Source: Candidatus Zixiibacteriota bacterium
GTDB lineage: Bacteria > Zixibacteria > MSB-5A5 > JAABVY01 > JAHJOQ01
NCBI GenBank assembly: GCA_018820315.1
Contig: JAHJOQ010000155.1
Location: 1 to 50,778, forward strand
Length of the DNA: 50,778 nt
Direction: 5' to 3'
The notes beneath the pieces are model-generated. The model did no database searches. It was not told the DNA's origin and was given only the letters and a program-made list of their open reading frames with translations. The stretch's first letter is position 1. Each line of letters begins with the position of its first letter. Below, piece by piece: positions 26,163 through 35,398 of this stretch. Both the position numbers and the translations under genes were made by a program.

Positions 26163-27248
26163 TCACTGGAACTTCAATTGCAAATCTACTTGCAGCTTGC
26201 TGTAATCTGATTTGGCAGCGTCAAGTCCGACAGTATTTATGAAATAAGTCGCACCGAAAGCCGCATTTTTCATAACCTGCACTGAACCACCGAGTTCGTG
26301 CCCCTTCGCGTCAGTTCCTCCACCCCGGAAATCTGAATCGGTAAATGTACCGATCACCGCGTCCTTCTTCAGCTCGCGATAGTTGTACCGGAACGCCCAT
26401 GATCCGGGATCTTTCAATTTCCCAACATGGCAGCCGATCAGCCAACCGGTCTTGAGGCTGTCCGCCGCCGTGTTCGTTACATAATCACCCATGACGGTCA
26501 CCGGGATGTCATCAAGCTTGGTTTCTACCTGCGCAAAGAGCTCGATAAGGTCATATCCGTTTGCCAATCTGTCGACTGAATCGACGCTGTTGCCCTTCGG
26601 CTCACCATCGAAAAGGGGTTCGAACCCCTTGAGATTCCCGTAGTGGAAGAAACCTCCACCCGTTGCCACATTCGACTTGCCATCATTGAGGGCTAATTCA
26701 GCCACGCCTTGTCCGGCGCCGATCCATGAATCACCGTCGGATGAGCGTTCTTCCGCATAGAGCCCTGCCCCGATAAGCGCTATCTTCAGCTTGTCCTCGC
26801 TGTACTCATAACTGGCGGTGCCACCCTCCGGATTTAAGTCGGAGTCCCAGATAAGTTCCGATTCACCGGGCAAGAAGAAGGGATTCTTGAATTTACCGGC
26901 TGTGACCGTCAGGCCTGGAACTGCCTGATGGGTCATCGTGAAGTAAGCAAGATCCAGTACGATACTCTTGCTGGAAAATCCATCACCGAGAGTCTGATTG
27001 GTCGAAACCGGATCACTCGATCCAGTGGCCAGCTGAACGCCGACCTTGATGTTGGGGTTCACCTGCCCACTAATTCCTATGCGACCGCGAATGCGCTGCC
27101 TGTTGCGAACGTCCTTGCCCTCTTGGTCGATCATTTCATGGCGGTAACGCAGATCACCTTTCACCTTGACATTTTCCCACCACTCACTCGCCATTCCCGA
27201 CGAGGTGAGCAGAGCTGAAGCCATCCATGCGATCAGTATAGTTTTCAT
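26163..27248 (-). CDS. Outer-membrane porin in the phosphate cluster
   Basis: The 361-residue protein starts at ATG 27248 with a signal peptide (KTILIAWMASALLTSSGMAS). Alternating beta strands follow (VKVKGDLRYRHEMIDQEGKD, RQRIRGRIGISGQVNPNIKV, AYFTMTHQAVPGLTVTAGKF), and the C-terminal strand ends in Phe (VDLQLKFQ with F at -2). The pattern fits the putative-porin family found in Bacteroidota and relatives. Its place between phoR and pstS, and four PhoB-like repeats upstream, point to a phosphate-inducible porin analogous to PhoE or OprP. That role is inference from context. Confidence 0.78.
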   Translation of the reverse strand: MKTILIAWMASALLTSSGMASEWWENVKVKGDLRYRHEMIDQEGKDVRNRQRIRGRIGISGQVNPNIKVGVQLATGSSDPVSTNQTLGDGFSSKSIVLDLAYFTMTHQAVPGLTVTAGKFKNPFFLPGESELIWDSDLNPEGGTASYEYSEDKLKIALIGAGLYAEERSSDGDSWIGAGQGVAELALNDGKSNVATGGGFFHYGNLKGFEPLFDGEPKGNSVDSVDRLANGYDLIELFAQVETKLDDIPVTVMGDYVTNTAADSLKTGWLIGCHVGKLKDPGSWAFRYNYRELKKDAVIGTFTDSDFRGGGTDAKGHELGGSVQVMKNAAFGATYFINTVGLDAAKSDYSKLQVDLQLKFQ

Positions 27249-27356
27249 TCTGTCGCGTCTCCTCTTCATCTGCCTTTCAATTTCACCGGTTCTTAGTTTC
27301 TGTCAGCTTATGAACCATCTTTGTGTGGTTCACCGCCAGGATGAAACCGTTCTTAT

Positions 27357-27395
27357 GTTAAGATTCTGTTAAGCTTCAGTTAACTCTTAGTTAAT
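27357..27395 (-). promoter_or_regulatory. Tandem PhoB boxes upstream of the porin gene
   Basis: Plus-strand GTTAAG (27357), GTTAAG (27368), GTTAAC (27379) and GTTAAT (27390) are spaced by exactly 11 bases, about 110-145 bases before the porin start. This is the clearest of the three arrays. Both the porin and phoR read on the minus strand, so the array serves the porin. Confidence 0.78.
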
Positions 27396-27464
27396 TGTTT
27401 GCCCAAAGTTAGGTTACTGCAAACATGAATGTTGCGTTGTGGCCTCGTCTATTCGCGAACCGGA

Positions 27465-29240
27465 TCAGGTCTTCAAGATTGGGAGGTGGATGGTGCAGGT
27501 TGTTCCTTCGCCAAGTGTGCTATCTATCTCAACATTACCCCCGTGCGCAATCGCTATATGCTTGACTATCGCCAAACCGAGGCCGGTTCCCCCCTGATCA
27601 CGACTGCGCGCCTTGTCTACTCGGTAGAATCTCTCGAATACTCGCGAAAGATGCTGCTCCTCAATTCCGATTCCACGATCCATCACCGAGATGTCGATTG
27701 AGTCATTCGACATGGCGGCAATCACGTTGACCCCGCTTCCCCGGTCACTATATTTGATGGCGTTGTCTATGAGGTTAATGACAGCCTGCTCGAGCAGGGC
27801 ATGGTCAGCCTTCACATAGAGATCGGCGCTGCATTCGAGGTCAATTGTGATGTCTTTGGAAGACGCCTGCATTGCACATGCATGGATGGCGGCTGCAAGG
27901 ATTTCTCTGATGCTTGACTTTGCGAGAGTCAATCCCGATTCTGCGGCTCCCTCCTCAATCCTGGACAGACTTAAAAGGTCCTCGATGATCGTGTTAAGAC
28001 GATCCGCATGCTTCCTGACGATTTCCAGGAATCGTCTGACCTCATCTTTGTCCTCGGGTGATTGATCCAGAAGCGTCTCCACGAACCCCTTGATCGATGT
28101 GATGGGAGTTCTGAGCTCGTGTGAGACATTGGCAACGAAATCTTGACGGATGTTCTCAAGCCGCCTTATCCGGCTAACGTCGTTGAGGACTATCAGTGCG
28201 CCTTTCCGATCTCCTCGCGCATCGCGCAGTGCAGTGCCGCGGACCTGAAGGTGTTTCTCGCCACCGATTCTGAGGACGATGTCGCCTTCGACGGGCTCTC
28301 CAGCCAGGACACTCTCGACCATCTGCTGTAGATCTGCGTTTCGCACGATTTCATGGAATGAACGACCACGGGCCTTCTCATTGGTCACCCCGATGAGATA
28401 TTCTGCGGCATGATTCATTTCGAGCAGACGTTCCGCAGAATCGAACGCAATGACTCCTTCAGACATGCTCGATAATATTGCCTCCTGCTCATTCCTCTGT
28501 CGAGTCACCGTTTGAATACGGTCGTGGAGATCAGCGGCCATCTCATTCATAGCTTCCGCGAGAGCATGTACCTCATTGGATCCATCGACTCTCAGTTTTC
28601 TCTGAAGCTCACCTTTGGCGAAGTAATTCGCGCCGACCGTCAACCTCTCGATGGGGCTGCTGATTCTTCTGGAGATAATCAGGCTGACGACTATGATCAG
28701 CGCGGCAATGACTACGCAGCCGAATGCGATCTTTCTTCTGATACCGCCAAGTGTCCTTTCGACTGACGTGATCGGAATGGAAGTCCTCACGATTCCGATG
28801 ATCTCGCCGTCACTGACGAGAGGAATAGCAACGTACATCAAAGTCTCGCCAATTGTCCTGCTGAACCGAATAGATGATCCGACTGATCCTCCCAGTGCAT
28901 GTTTGATTTCCGGACGGTTGGAGTGATCGTCCATCAGAGAAGGATCTTCTTCAGAGTCTCCCAAAACTTCACCGGATGGCAGGATAACGGTGATTCTCGT
29001 TTCGGAGGCAGCGCCGAGAAGATCGCACACACTGTCCACATCAGAAGCTCGATTCTCCAGGACAGCAGTAAGAACCTGACTCTGAACCAGAGAAGCCCTG
29101 GCCTCAAGGTTGTTTGCAACATCATCTAACTGGAATTCACGTAGTTCGTTTGTAGAATACCATGCTACAGCGACAACCGATGCGAGCGTGATCAGGAGAA
29201 ACGCGGGAAAGAGCTGCCAGAACATTCGCCGTCTTGCCAT
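27465..29240 (-). CDS. phoR: Phosphate sensor histidine kinase PhoR
   Basis: The 591-residue membrane kinase has an N-terminal helix (about 10-28), a periplasmic region, a second helix (about 172-192), HAMP (about 193-245), a PAS domain (about 255-350), HisKA with SHELRTPITSIKGF (His near 375) and HATPase with NLIDNAIKYSD, DRGIGI and GGTGLGLAIVKH. A large extracytoplasmic sensor region between the helices is more than E. coli PhoR has and resembles the PhoR/ResE form of Gram-positives and FCB bacteria. It follows phoB by 2 bases and probably works with PhoU and PstSCAB to sense phosphate. Confidence 0.9.
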   Translation of the reverse strand: MARRRMFWQLFPAFLLITLASVVAVAWYSTNELREFQLDDVANNLEARASLVQSQVLTAVLENRASDVDSVCDLLGAASETRITVILPSGEVLGDSEEDPSLMDDHSNRPEIKHALGGSVGSSIRFSRTIGETLMYVAIPLVSDGEIIGIVRTSIPITSVERTLGGIRRKIAFGCVVIAALIIVVSLIISRRISSPIERLTVGANYFAKGELQRKLRVDGSNEVHALAEAMNEMAADLHDRIQTVTRQRNEQEAILSSMSEGVIAFDSAERLLEMNHAAEYLIGVTNEKARGRSFHEIVRNADLQQMVESVLAGEPVEGDIVLRIGGEKHLQVRGTALRDARGDRKGALIVLNDVSRIRRLENIRQDFVANVSHELRTPITSIKGFVETLLDQSPEDKDEVRRFLEIVRKHADRLNTIIEDLLSLSRIEEGAAESGLTLAKSSIREILAAAIHACAMQASSKDITIDLECSADLYVKADHALLEQAVINLIDNAIKYSDRGSGVNVIAAMSNDSIDISVMDRGIGIEEQHLSRVFERFYRVDKARSRDQGGTGLGLAIVKHIAIAHGGNVEIDSTLGEGTTCTIHLPILKT

Positions 29241-29242
29241 GT

Positions 29243-29929
29243 TTATCCTTTGAATCGGTAACCTACTCCACGGACTGTTTCCACGAGATGACCTTTCGAG
29301 CCGAGCTTCCTGCGCAGTCCGTGTATCTGTACATCAACGGACCTGTCAGTCACGATGGCTTCATCACCTCGCACGCCATCAACAATCTGATAGCGTGTCA
29401 ATACCCATCCCGGTCGCTTGGCGAGTAGATGCAATATGCTGAATTCGGTGGGTGTCAGTTCTATCACTTTTTCGCCCACATGAACTTCGTGTCTCCCGGG
29501 GTGAATGGTGATTTCTTGCGTATTGATTACCTTTGAATTGTCGACGGCCGGTTCAGACCTTCTCCTGATTACCGCTCTGATTCTGGCAACCACAACACGG
29601 ATGGAGAAGGGTTTTGTGACATAATCGTCCGCCCCAAGTTCAAGGCCGGTAACGACATCCGACTCCTCTCCCTTTGCGGTGATCATTATGATCGGCACGT
29701 CACGAGTGCTGTCACCGTTCCGGAGTCTTCTGCAGACTTCCTGTCCATCCATTCCCGGAAGCATCAGATCAAGGAGTACCAGATCAGGAACGGCAGATGC
29801 AGCGAGTTGCAGGCCACTCTCTCCGGTCTCTGCAGCGATTGTGTTGTATCCCTCGCGTCCAAGATTGTACTCGAGAAGTTCCATAATGTCTCTATCATCC
29901 TCAATAATGAGAATATTTTCCCGTGGCAT
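29243..29929 (-). CDS. phoB: Phosphate response regulator PhoB
   Basis: The 228-residue OmpR/PhoB-type regulator starts at ATG 29929, 7 bases after GGGAGGA. The receiver domain has acidic residues at 11-12, phospho-acceptor Asp54 (LLDLMLPGMDG) and Lys in DDYVTKPFS. The winged-helix output domain (about 130-228) ends LVETVRGVGYRFKG with the recognition helix in VDVQIHGLRRKLG. It binds tandem 11-bp repeats, and three such arrays are seen here, including one before phoB itself (29990-30017), which suggests autoregulation. Confidence 0.93.
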   Translation of the reverse strand: MPRENILIIEDDRDIMELLEYNLGREGYNTIAAETGESGLQLAASAVPDLVLLDLMLPGMDGQEVCRRLRNGDSTRDVPIIMITAKGEESDVVTGLELGADDYVTKPFSIRVVVARIRAVIRRRSEPAVDNSKVINTQEITIHPGRHEVHVGEKVIELTPTEFSILHLLAKRPGWVLTRYQIVDGVRGDEAIVTDRSVDVQIHGLRRKLGSKGHLVETVRGVGYRFKG

Positions 29930-29989
29930 CTTCAATCCTCCCACGTAATAGCAGAATCTCCGAAAAAACGCTATAGAATGCAAGTATTC

Positions 29990-30017
29990 TATTAGGATCG
30001 TGTTAGGAATCGGTTAG
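29990..30017 (-). promoter_or_regulatory. Tandem PhoB boxes upstream of phoB
   Basis: Plus-strand ATTAGG (29990), GTTAGG (30001) and GTTAGG (30012) lie at exactly 11-base intervals, 60-90 bases before the phoB start. The orientation relative to the gene is the same as at pstS and the porin. They fall in the short spacer after the kinase gene stop at 30066. Confidence 0.72.
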
Positions 30018-30065
30018 GCGAGAATTGACGAAGCGTAATGAGTGCGAGGCTCTACTGGTGAGCGT

Positions 30066-33056
30066 CTAAGTCTGGCCGGTGAGCTTTCTGAGTCTTTGTC
30101 TCGTGTCTGCTATCTCTTTTATCTCAATCTCCGGACTTCCCCAATACTTGAGCACCTCTTTGTAGGCGGCAATTGCATCTGCAGTATTTCCCAACCCCTC
30201 GTCTGCGACACCGGTATAGTAGAGCGCAAGCAAATATTCGAAGCCATCAGTCGCTTCGTATACGCCGGACAGGATCTCCTGAAGGACTTCCTTCCCTTTC
30301 TGATACTGTCCGCTCGCAACCAGAACAATCCCCAGTTCTCTAAGATTGCTGGTACTCTTCTGATTGGATTGATTCATCATATTCTCGAAGCCCTGTATCA
30401 AAGCGTTCGTATCCGCAGCGGCTCTCGCATTGAAAATCATCTCGAAATTGTCGGTGATGTCCCACATTTCCGACGGCAGCCTCTTCTTGAATTCCTCAAC
30501 TGCCGATTTCATTAGCTCACGCGCCTCTTTCTCATATGTCGGATCGATCTCTATCAGCAACATTGGATAATTAAGCGTCGAGAAATTCGATGCCCATTTG
30601 GCGGCTATCTTGCCGTAGAAGAGTGCACTGTCAGGCATCTCAAACAGAAGATATCGTGAAGCAATAGTCGCATATCGTCCCCTGACCTGCGTACTATCGC
30701 CGGTTGCCTCCGCTGAACGAGCCGCCTCGAACAATTCACTCGTGCCGGTTTGGAACTTCCCTGTCCAGAAAGCGACATTTGCCAATATCCTATGGTATCG
30801 GATTCTCAAGAAGATATCGTCAGGATCAACTTCTGTGAGCTTCTCGGCATACTGCCGCGCCATCTCGAAATCACGCTTAAGAACGCTCAATGTCGCGAGT
30901 CTACCGATTGCATCCGTGCTCTCCGGGAATTTTTCCAGCATCTCCCGGGTAATCTCCTCAGCTTCATCGTATCTTGCGTTGGCGAGGTACATCGATGACA
31001 GGTCATTATATGGCGTCGGTGATTCAGGATTCGCTTCTTTCGCACGAACGGTGTACTCGATGGCTTTCTCGTAATCCTCTCTACTCTGGTATATAGTTGC
31101 GTAAAACGAGAGTGCCAGATAGTAGTGCGGATCGAGCATCATAACTGTGTCGAGTTGAGCTAACGCCGCGTCGGAATCTCTCTGGAGAACATTGAGCATC
31201 AAAGCATAGTAGCCTCTAGTCTCTTTGTCATCCGGATAATTCTCCAAATACGCCTTTGTTTTGATAAGGGCATCATCGAAGTTCGATCTCAGCCAGATGT
31301 CGGTGTAAATGTCAAGCAGACTGCGTTCTTTTACCGGGAGTTTGCTTGCGAAGCGAGATGCCGCATTATAATAGGTGGCCGCCTGTTGATTCCGTCCCTG
31401 AAATGTGTAGGACATTCCGAGACGCATGTATGGCAGTGCGAAAGTAGAATCTATCTCAATAGCCTTTTCGAATTCAGCAATTGCCTTATCGAAATCGAGG
31501 GCGAAATCCTGCATCCCCAATATATAGTGCTTATATGCTTCCGGTGATGATGAAGTAATGTCAGCAACCTGAGTCTTCTCGGACATCATGTCGCTGATGT
31601 TTAGCGACAGCGCAATCTTCTGCGTCAAGCTATCAACCAGCACGATGGGATTTTGGCCTACCACTTTTTCACCGAGTATGATCTTGCCTGACTCGAGATC
31701 CTCCAGGCGCGCATCAATTCTCAACATATCGCCGAGTTTGTAAACTGAACCGGAGAGTACTCTTGTGGCACCGAGTGATCTTGCGGCATCTACACACGCC
31801 TGATGACTCGGCATACCTCCCTGAGACTTGGCTGCATCGCCAAGGCAGTCCAGGACTCTGCTTTGGCTGATCAGATTTATCGATCTGCTCTCTGCAAGGT
31901 CAGTCAATAGTATCTCCGGAAGTCCGGAAGTGAGCCAGTCAAGCTCCGAATCACCCGTCTTGTTCTCGAATCCGAAAATGGCAAGAGCATTCTCCTGAGC
32001 CTGCAAGCCTGTTGGCTTATTGGATCCGCTGAAATAGCTCATCGCTGCCGCAATAAGCACCACAAGCACAACAACAACTGATCCGGCCTGAATCCAGCCG
32101 CGACGGGCAAACCGTCCCTTAGACGGTTTCGCTGCATCTGTGACAATCGACGATGTATCCGATATTCCACTTTCATATTGTTTGCGGAGGCTGCGCAGAT
32201 CTATGACAAGATCCCGCGTGTCCTGATAGCGATCGTTTGGACTTTTCTGCAGGCATTTCTCGATGATTCTCTCAAGTTCAGACGGAAGAGACTCGTTTAA
32301 TTGTCTGACCGGAGCCTGCTTCGATTCGAGGATTTTCGCGAGCACCGAGACCCTGTCCGGGGCATCGAACGGGAATACTCCCGTGAACATCTTGTACATC
32401 ATCGTCCCGAACGAGAATATATCGGATCGTGAGTCGACCGTCTCGCCCCGCGCCTGCTCCGGCGACATATATGTGATCGTTCCGAGAATTTTGCCTTCCT
32501 GGGTTAATTCTTTGGATACTGTATCGGTGTCCGATGATCCTTCTCCAGCAAAGCTGGAGGCAGTTGGTTTGGCGAGGCCAAAATCGAGAATTTTCGGCTC
32601 TCCCTCTTCATCGATTCGGATATTGTCGGTCTTGATATCTCGATGCACGATTCCGAGCTTGTGGGCCGCGGCAAGCCCCGATGCAATTTTCTCTCCAACT
32701 CGCAAAAGGTCTTTGAGATTGGGATTCTTGTCACGCAGGTAATCAGTAAGAGACTCGCCTCGTATATACTCCATCACGATGAAGCTGAGTTCGCGTCCTG
32801 TCTTCTCGTCCTTTTCCGATCCGATATCATAGATGGACATGACATTCGAGTGAGAGACTTTTGCCGCCGTTCGCGCTTCTCTGTTGAGCCGCTCCAGCCT
32901 GTCGGGACTGTCGAAATACTCCGGCTGCAGAAGCTTGAGCGCCACATTTCTGCCCAGTTTCTGATCCTCTACAAGATAGACCTCGCCCATCCCGCCTTCG
33001 CCGATCTTGCGCAGGACCTTGAAGCGCGAAAACTGCTGACTAGATTCCAGTATCAT
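30066..33056 (-). CDS. Ser/Thr protein kinase with TolB-like and TPR extracytoplasmic region
   Basis: The 996-residue protein has a Hanks-type kinase domain (about 12-285): glycine loop GEGGMGEVY, VALK Lys41, HRDIKTDN with Asp140 and DFG Asp158. A membrane helix follows (about 325-345, AGSVVVVLVVLIAAAMSYF). Beyond it lies a TolB/FlgO-like domain (LAIFGFENKTGDSELDWLTS to about 490), then about ten TPRs (for example FEKAIEIDSTFALPYMRLGM). This layout is common among Acidobacteria and FCB kinases. It probably signals by phosphorylating proteins in response to envelope inputs. It overlaps the upstream phosphatase by 4 bases, a classic kinase-phosphatase pair. Confidence 0.9.
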   Translation of the reverse strand: MILESSQQFSRFKVLRKIGEGGMGEVYLVEDQKLGRNVALKLLQPEYFDSPDRLERLNREARTAAKVSHSNVMSIYDIGSEKDEKTGRELSFIVMEYIRGESLTDYLRDKNPNLKDLLRVGEKIASGLAAAHKLGIVHRDIKTDNIRIDEEGEPKILDFGLAKPTASSFAGEGSSDTDTVSKELTQEGKILGTITYMSPEQARGETVDSRSDIFSFGTMMYKMFTGVFPFDAPDRVSVLAKILESKQAPVRQLNESLPSELERIIEKCLQKSPNDRYQDTRDLVIDLRSLRKQYESGISDTSSIVTDAAKPSKGRFARRGWIQAGSVVVVLVVLIAAAMSYFSGSNKPTGLQAQENALAIFGFENKTGDSELDWLTSGLPEILLTDLAESRSINLISQSRVLDCLGDAAKSQGGMPSHQACVDAARSLGATRVLSGSVYKLGDMLRIDARLEDLESGKIILGEKVVGQNPIVLVDSLTQKIALSLNISDMMSEKTQVADITSSSPEAYKHYILGMQDFALDFDKAIAEFEKAIEIDSTFALPYMRLGMSYTFQGRNQQAATYYNAASRFASKLPVKERSLLDIYTDIWLRSNFDDALIKTKAYLENYPDDKETRGYYALMLNVLQRDSDAALAQLDTVMMLDPHYYLALSFYATIYQSREDYEKAIEYTVRAKEANPESPTPYNDLSSMYLANARYDEAEEITREMLEKFPESTDAIGRLATLSVLKRDFEMARQYAEKLTEVDPDDIFLRIRYHRILANVAFWTGKFQTGTSELFEAARSAEATGDSTQVRGRYATIASRYLLFEMPDSALFYGKIAAKWASNFSTLNYPMLLIEIDPTYEKEARELMKSAVEEFKKRLPSEMWDITDNFEMIFNARAAADTNALIQGFENMMNQSNQKSTSNLRELGIVLVASGQYQKGKEVLQEILSGVYEATDGFEYLLALYYTGVADEGLGNTADAIAAYKEVLKYWGSPEIEIKEIADTRQRLRKLTGQT

Positions 33057-34753
33057 TCTATGACTCTCTTGATAATCATCATCGTTATATCATCGGATCT
33101 CGGAGCATCCCCAATGAATTCCAGTACGTCATGCATTAGACAGTCGACGACTTCAGCAGGCTTCATTCCTCGTGACTCCACGAGGAGCTTTTCCATTCTT
33201 TCGTCGCCGTATTGATCTTCCTCTGCATCCGGTTCGTCGCTGCCGGTGGTGGCAGCGCGTTGGGCCTCGGTGACACCATCGGAGAAGATAAAAAGAATAT
33301 CGTCATCTGACAATTCAATTCGTTCTTCTTTCCATTCACTGAAATCGAACGCCCCGATCATGTGGCCAGTCGGATCAAGGTGCTCGATGCCGCCGTCTTT
33401 CCTAACAACGACCGGCGGATTGTGACCGGCGTTTACATATCTGATGATATTGTTGCCCGGTTCGGCCAGTCCGATAAACAACGTAGCGAATTCTCCGGTC
33501 CTGCTGAAATGATTTATCTGGAGCGATACTTTCCTAACGGCGCGGCTGAGATCGAATTCGTCTGATTCATAGAGGATCCTGAACGATGCGAGTATGTTCG
33601 ACATCAGGAGTGCAGCGCCCAGCCCTTTGCCGCTGACATCTGCAACCAGAAAAAGAAGCCTGCTGTCGGGAAGGACTCGCATGTCGTAGAGATCACCGCC
33701 GACCGCGCGTGACTGCTCCTGAAATGCGCGCAGAGTGTACCCCGCGAATTCGGGCGGGGTGTCGACCAGAAGTCCTTTCTGAATAGCTGAAGCCCGACGT
33801 AGCTCAGCCTCGATCACTTGCTTTTCCTGCCGCTCCGCGAGAAGTTCGTAGTTTAGAAGCCGCGATGCTATAATATTGCCAAATGTGGCGAGCACTCGCA
33901 GATGCTCGTCGTTGTAACTCTGTAATGGGCTTGTGGTGTCGACATACAGTATTCCGAGCACCCTGCCTTCATCGAACAGTGGTACAGCAACCGCCGATTT
34001 CATCTCCGACATTATGATCGATTTCTGTTCGGCGAATCTCGGATCACTCATAGGATCACCGATCAGGATCGCATTCTTATTTGTGATTATTTCTTTAACA
34101 ATCGTCCTCGACAATGTGAACTCGCCCGGGTCTCGCCCCCCCGGCAGGATTGTTGCAACAGTATACACCTCTTCCTGATCCTCTGACACGAATAGGATCG
34201 CAAGTCTCTGCGCGGGAATAACTTTTGATATCAGTTCGAGCGACCGCTGCAGCATCACTTCCTTCGGTTCCGGCAGAACCAGCATCTTTGCCATATCGAA
34301 GAGAGTCGGCAGAAGGTCTGGCAGCTCCGAACTCTTCCTGGGGAGCGGCTTAAGCGCCTCATTTATCGAAAGGAAAACTGAATTCTTGGGATCGAGATCA
34401 GAGAGCTTGGTCCTGGTGGGACCGGATGGACGGCTCTCCGGCTCATCAGAGTGTGCGAGGCGAAATTCGGTCTGGCCGAACATGATCGCATCGCCCTCCT
34501 TAACCTCTCTGCAGGAATCGAGCCGTTCGCCGTTGACGAGTGTACCGTTGTGACTACCGAGATCTGTGATGTAGTATTTGCTTCCGTCGGCATTTGCCTC
34601 AATCTCGGCATGTTTGCGCGAAACGGTCTTTTCCTGAATCGTGAATTCGCACGAGGATTGTCCAGCACCGGTCTCACGACCGATGAGATGTTTCCCGGGT
34701 GTAATTTTCCAGGAATAGAATCGTTTACCGTCTGTACCAACCAGTTTCAACAT
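33053..34753 (-). CDS. FHA-GAF-PP2C (SpoIIE-type) phosphatase
   Basis: The 566-residue protein combines three domains. An FHA domain (about 22-100; LIGRETGAG, VSRKHAEI, DLGSHNGTLVNG) binds phosphothreonine. A GAF domain follows (about 165-310; AILFVSEDQEEVYTVATILP, GILYVDTTSPLQ). The SpoIIE-type PP2C phosphatase (about 345-566) has VGGDLYDM, LVADVSGKGLGAALLMSNIL and ILFIFSDGVTEAQ, which carry the metal-binding Asp residues. The FHA domain would dock it to the phosphorylated kinase encoded in the overlapping gene downstream. SpoIIE-type phosphatases often act in sigma-factor partner switching; no anti-sigma gene is seen in this window. Confidence 0.9.
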   Translation of the reverse strand: MLKLVGTDGKRFYSWKITPGKHLIGRETGAGQSSCEFTIQEKTVSRKHAEIEANADGSKYYITDLGSHNGTLVNGERLDSCREVKEGDAIMFGQTEFRLAHSDEPESRPSGPTRTKLSDLDPKNSVFLSINEALKPLPRKSSELPDLLPTLFDMAKMLVLPEPKEVMLQRSLELISKVIPAQRLAILFVSEDQEEVYTVATILPGGRDPGEFTLSRTIVKEIITNKNAILIGDPMSDPRFAEQKSIIMSEMKSAVAVPLFDEGRVLGILYVDTTSPLQSYNDEHLRVLATFGNIIASRLLNYELLAERQEKQVIEAELRRASAIQKGLLVDTPPEFAGYTLRAFQEQSRAVGGDLYDMRVLPDSRLLFLVADVSGKGLGAALLMSNILASFRILYESDEFDLSRAVRKVSLQINHFSRTGEFATLFIGLAEPGNNIIRYVNAGHNPPVVVRKDGGIEHLDPTGHMIGAFDFSEWKEERIELSDDDILFIFSDGVTEAQRAATTGSDEPDAEEDQYGDERMEKLLVESRGMKPAEVVDCLMHDVLEFIGDAPRSDDITMMIIKRVIE

Positions 34754-35114
34754 AGAATACTTTGATCCATTCTAACCATTATTTACGTCTCACAGATAAC
34801 GCAGGTTGCAATCTAGATAGAAACACCCCGATATTGTTCCCATTCCCGGTAAGGCAGACACCACGGTCTACAGTATCCACGGTTGCATACAATAATAGAG
34901 TTTGCAGCCATAGTCAAGAAGGGATTGGGGGAGAGTCAGAATGCCCGGCTCAGAAATAAATCCTGAATGACGTGTAGTAGGCGGCTGTCGGCGGCACATG
35001 TCCGCATGTGCTCTTAACTCTTGTCCGCAAGACAGCCTGCGGGCATGAGTCCTGAGTTTCGAGGTATCCGCCCGCGCAGAGGGCAATCAGATGGCAAAGT
35101 AGGAAGACTGGCTT
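34754..35114. other. Gene-free spacer with short repeats
   Basis: No gene is supported here. It contains the left copy of the 33-bp direct repeat (34948-34980), then an inverted repeat CACATG-TCCG-CATGTG (34995-35010), and a wider imperfect palindrome (GCGGCTGTC at 34981, GACAGCCTGC at 35031), the look of an interspersed repeat element. Confidence 0.5.
34948..34980. repeat. Left copy of a 33-bp direct repeat (att-like)
   Basis: The sequence matches 36912-36944 at 32 of 33 positions (A/T difference at 34959 versus 36923). Read on the minus strand it codes for YYTSFRIYF and the stop, exactly the end of the outer-membrane protein gene at 36914. Upstream of it there is no further similarity to that gene. 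Confidence 0.85.
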
Positions 35115-35261
35115 CTACTTCTTGCTTTTCCCTTTGCGGGGAAGTGGCACTCGTTCGACCACGGTGTGGTCAGGGTCTCTGCGCGCCCGATCAACAGGAA
35201 TGAATCGACCTGATCGTGCATCGCGTCCACGCTGAACACTCTGACGTTGTTTGCTAGCCAT
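35115..35261 (-). CDS. Small basic protein (RDARSGRFIPV type)
   Basis: The 48-residue protein starts at ATG 35261 with AAGGAAT just upstream. It reads MASKQRQSVQRGRDARSGRF and later HTVVERVPLPRKGK. The RDAxxGRF(I/V)PV with TVVERVP pattern recurs in small, widespread orphan proteins often found near toxin-antitoxin or phage genes; function unknown. It is the last gene of the repeat-bounded cassette on the minus strand. Confidence 0.6.
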   Translation of the reverse strand: MASKQRQSVQRGRDARSGRFIPVDRARRDPDHTVVERVPLPRKGKSKK

Positions 35262-35398
35262 TATTCCTTTCCTTTCTCCAATGAATCTATATTGCACATG
35301 GCATAACTTGTCAATCACTTTTGCGCAGAGTTCTTCTCAATCCCTGACCATATGATGATACATGATACTCTATCATCTTAAGGGTCAAAAAAGAGCCA

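Noticed and set aside
27357-27395. A CRISPR-like short repeat array before the porin
   Set aside because: The units are only 6 bp at 11-bp spacing, as in response-regulator sites; there are no spacers of CRISPR length and no cas genes.
34868-35086. A 72-residue minus-strand frame before the protease cassette
   Set aside because: It runs through repeat-like sequence and includes the truncated copy of the 33-bp repeat; no domain or ribosome-binding site is seen.
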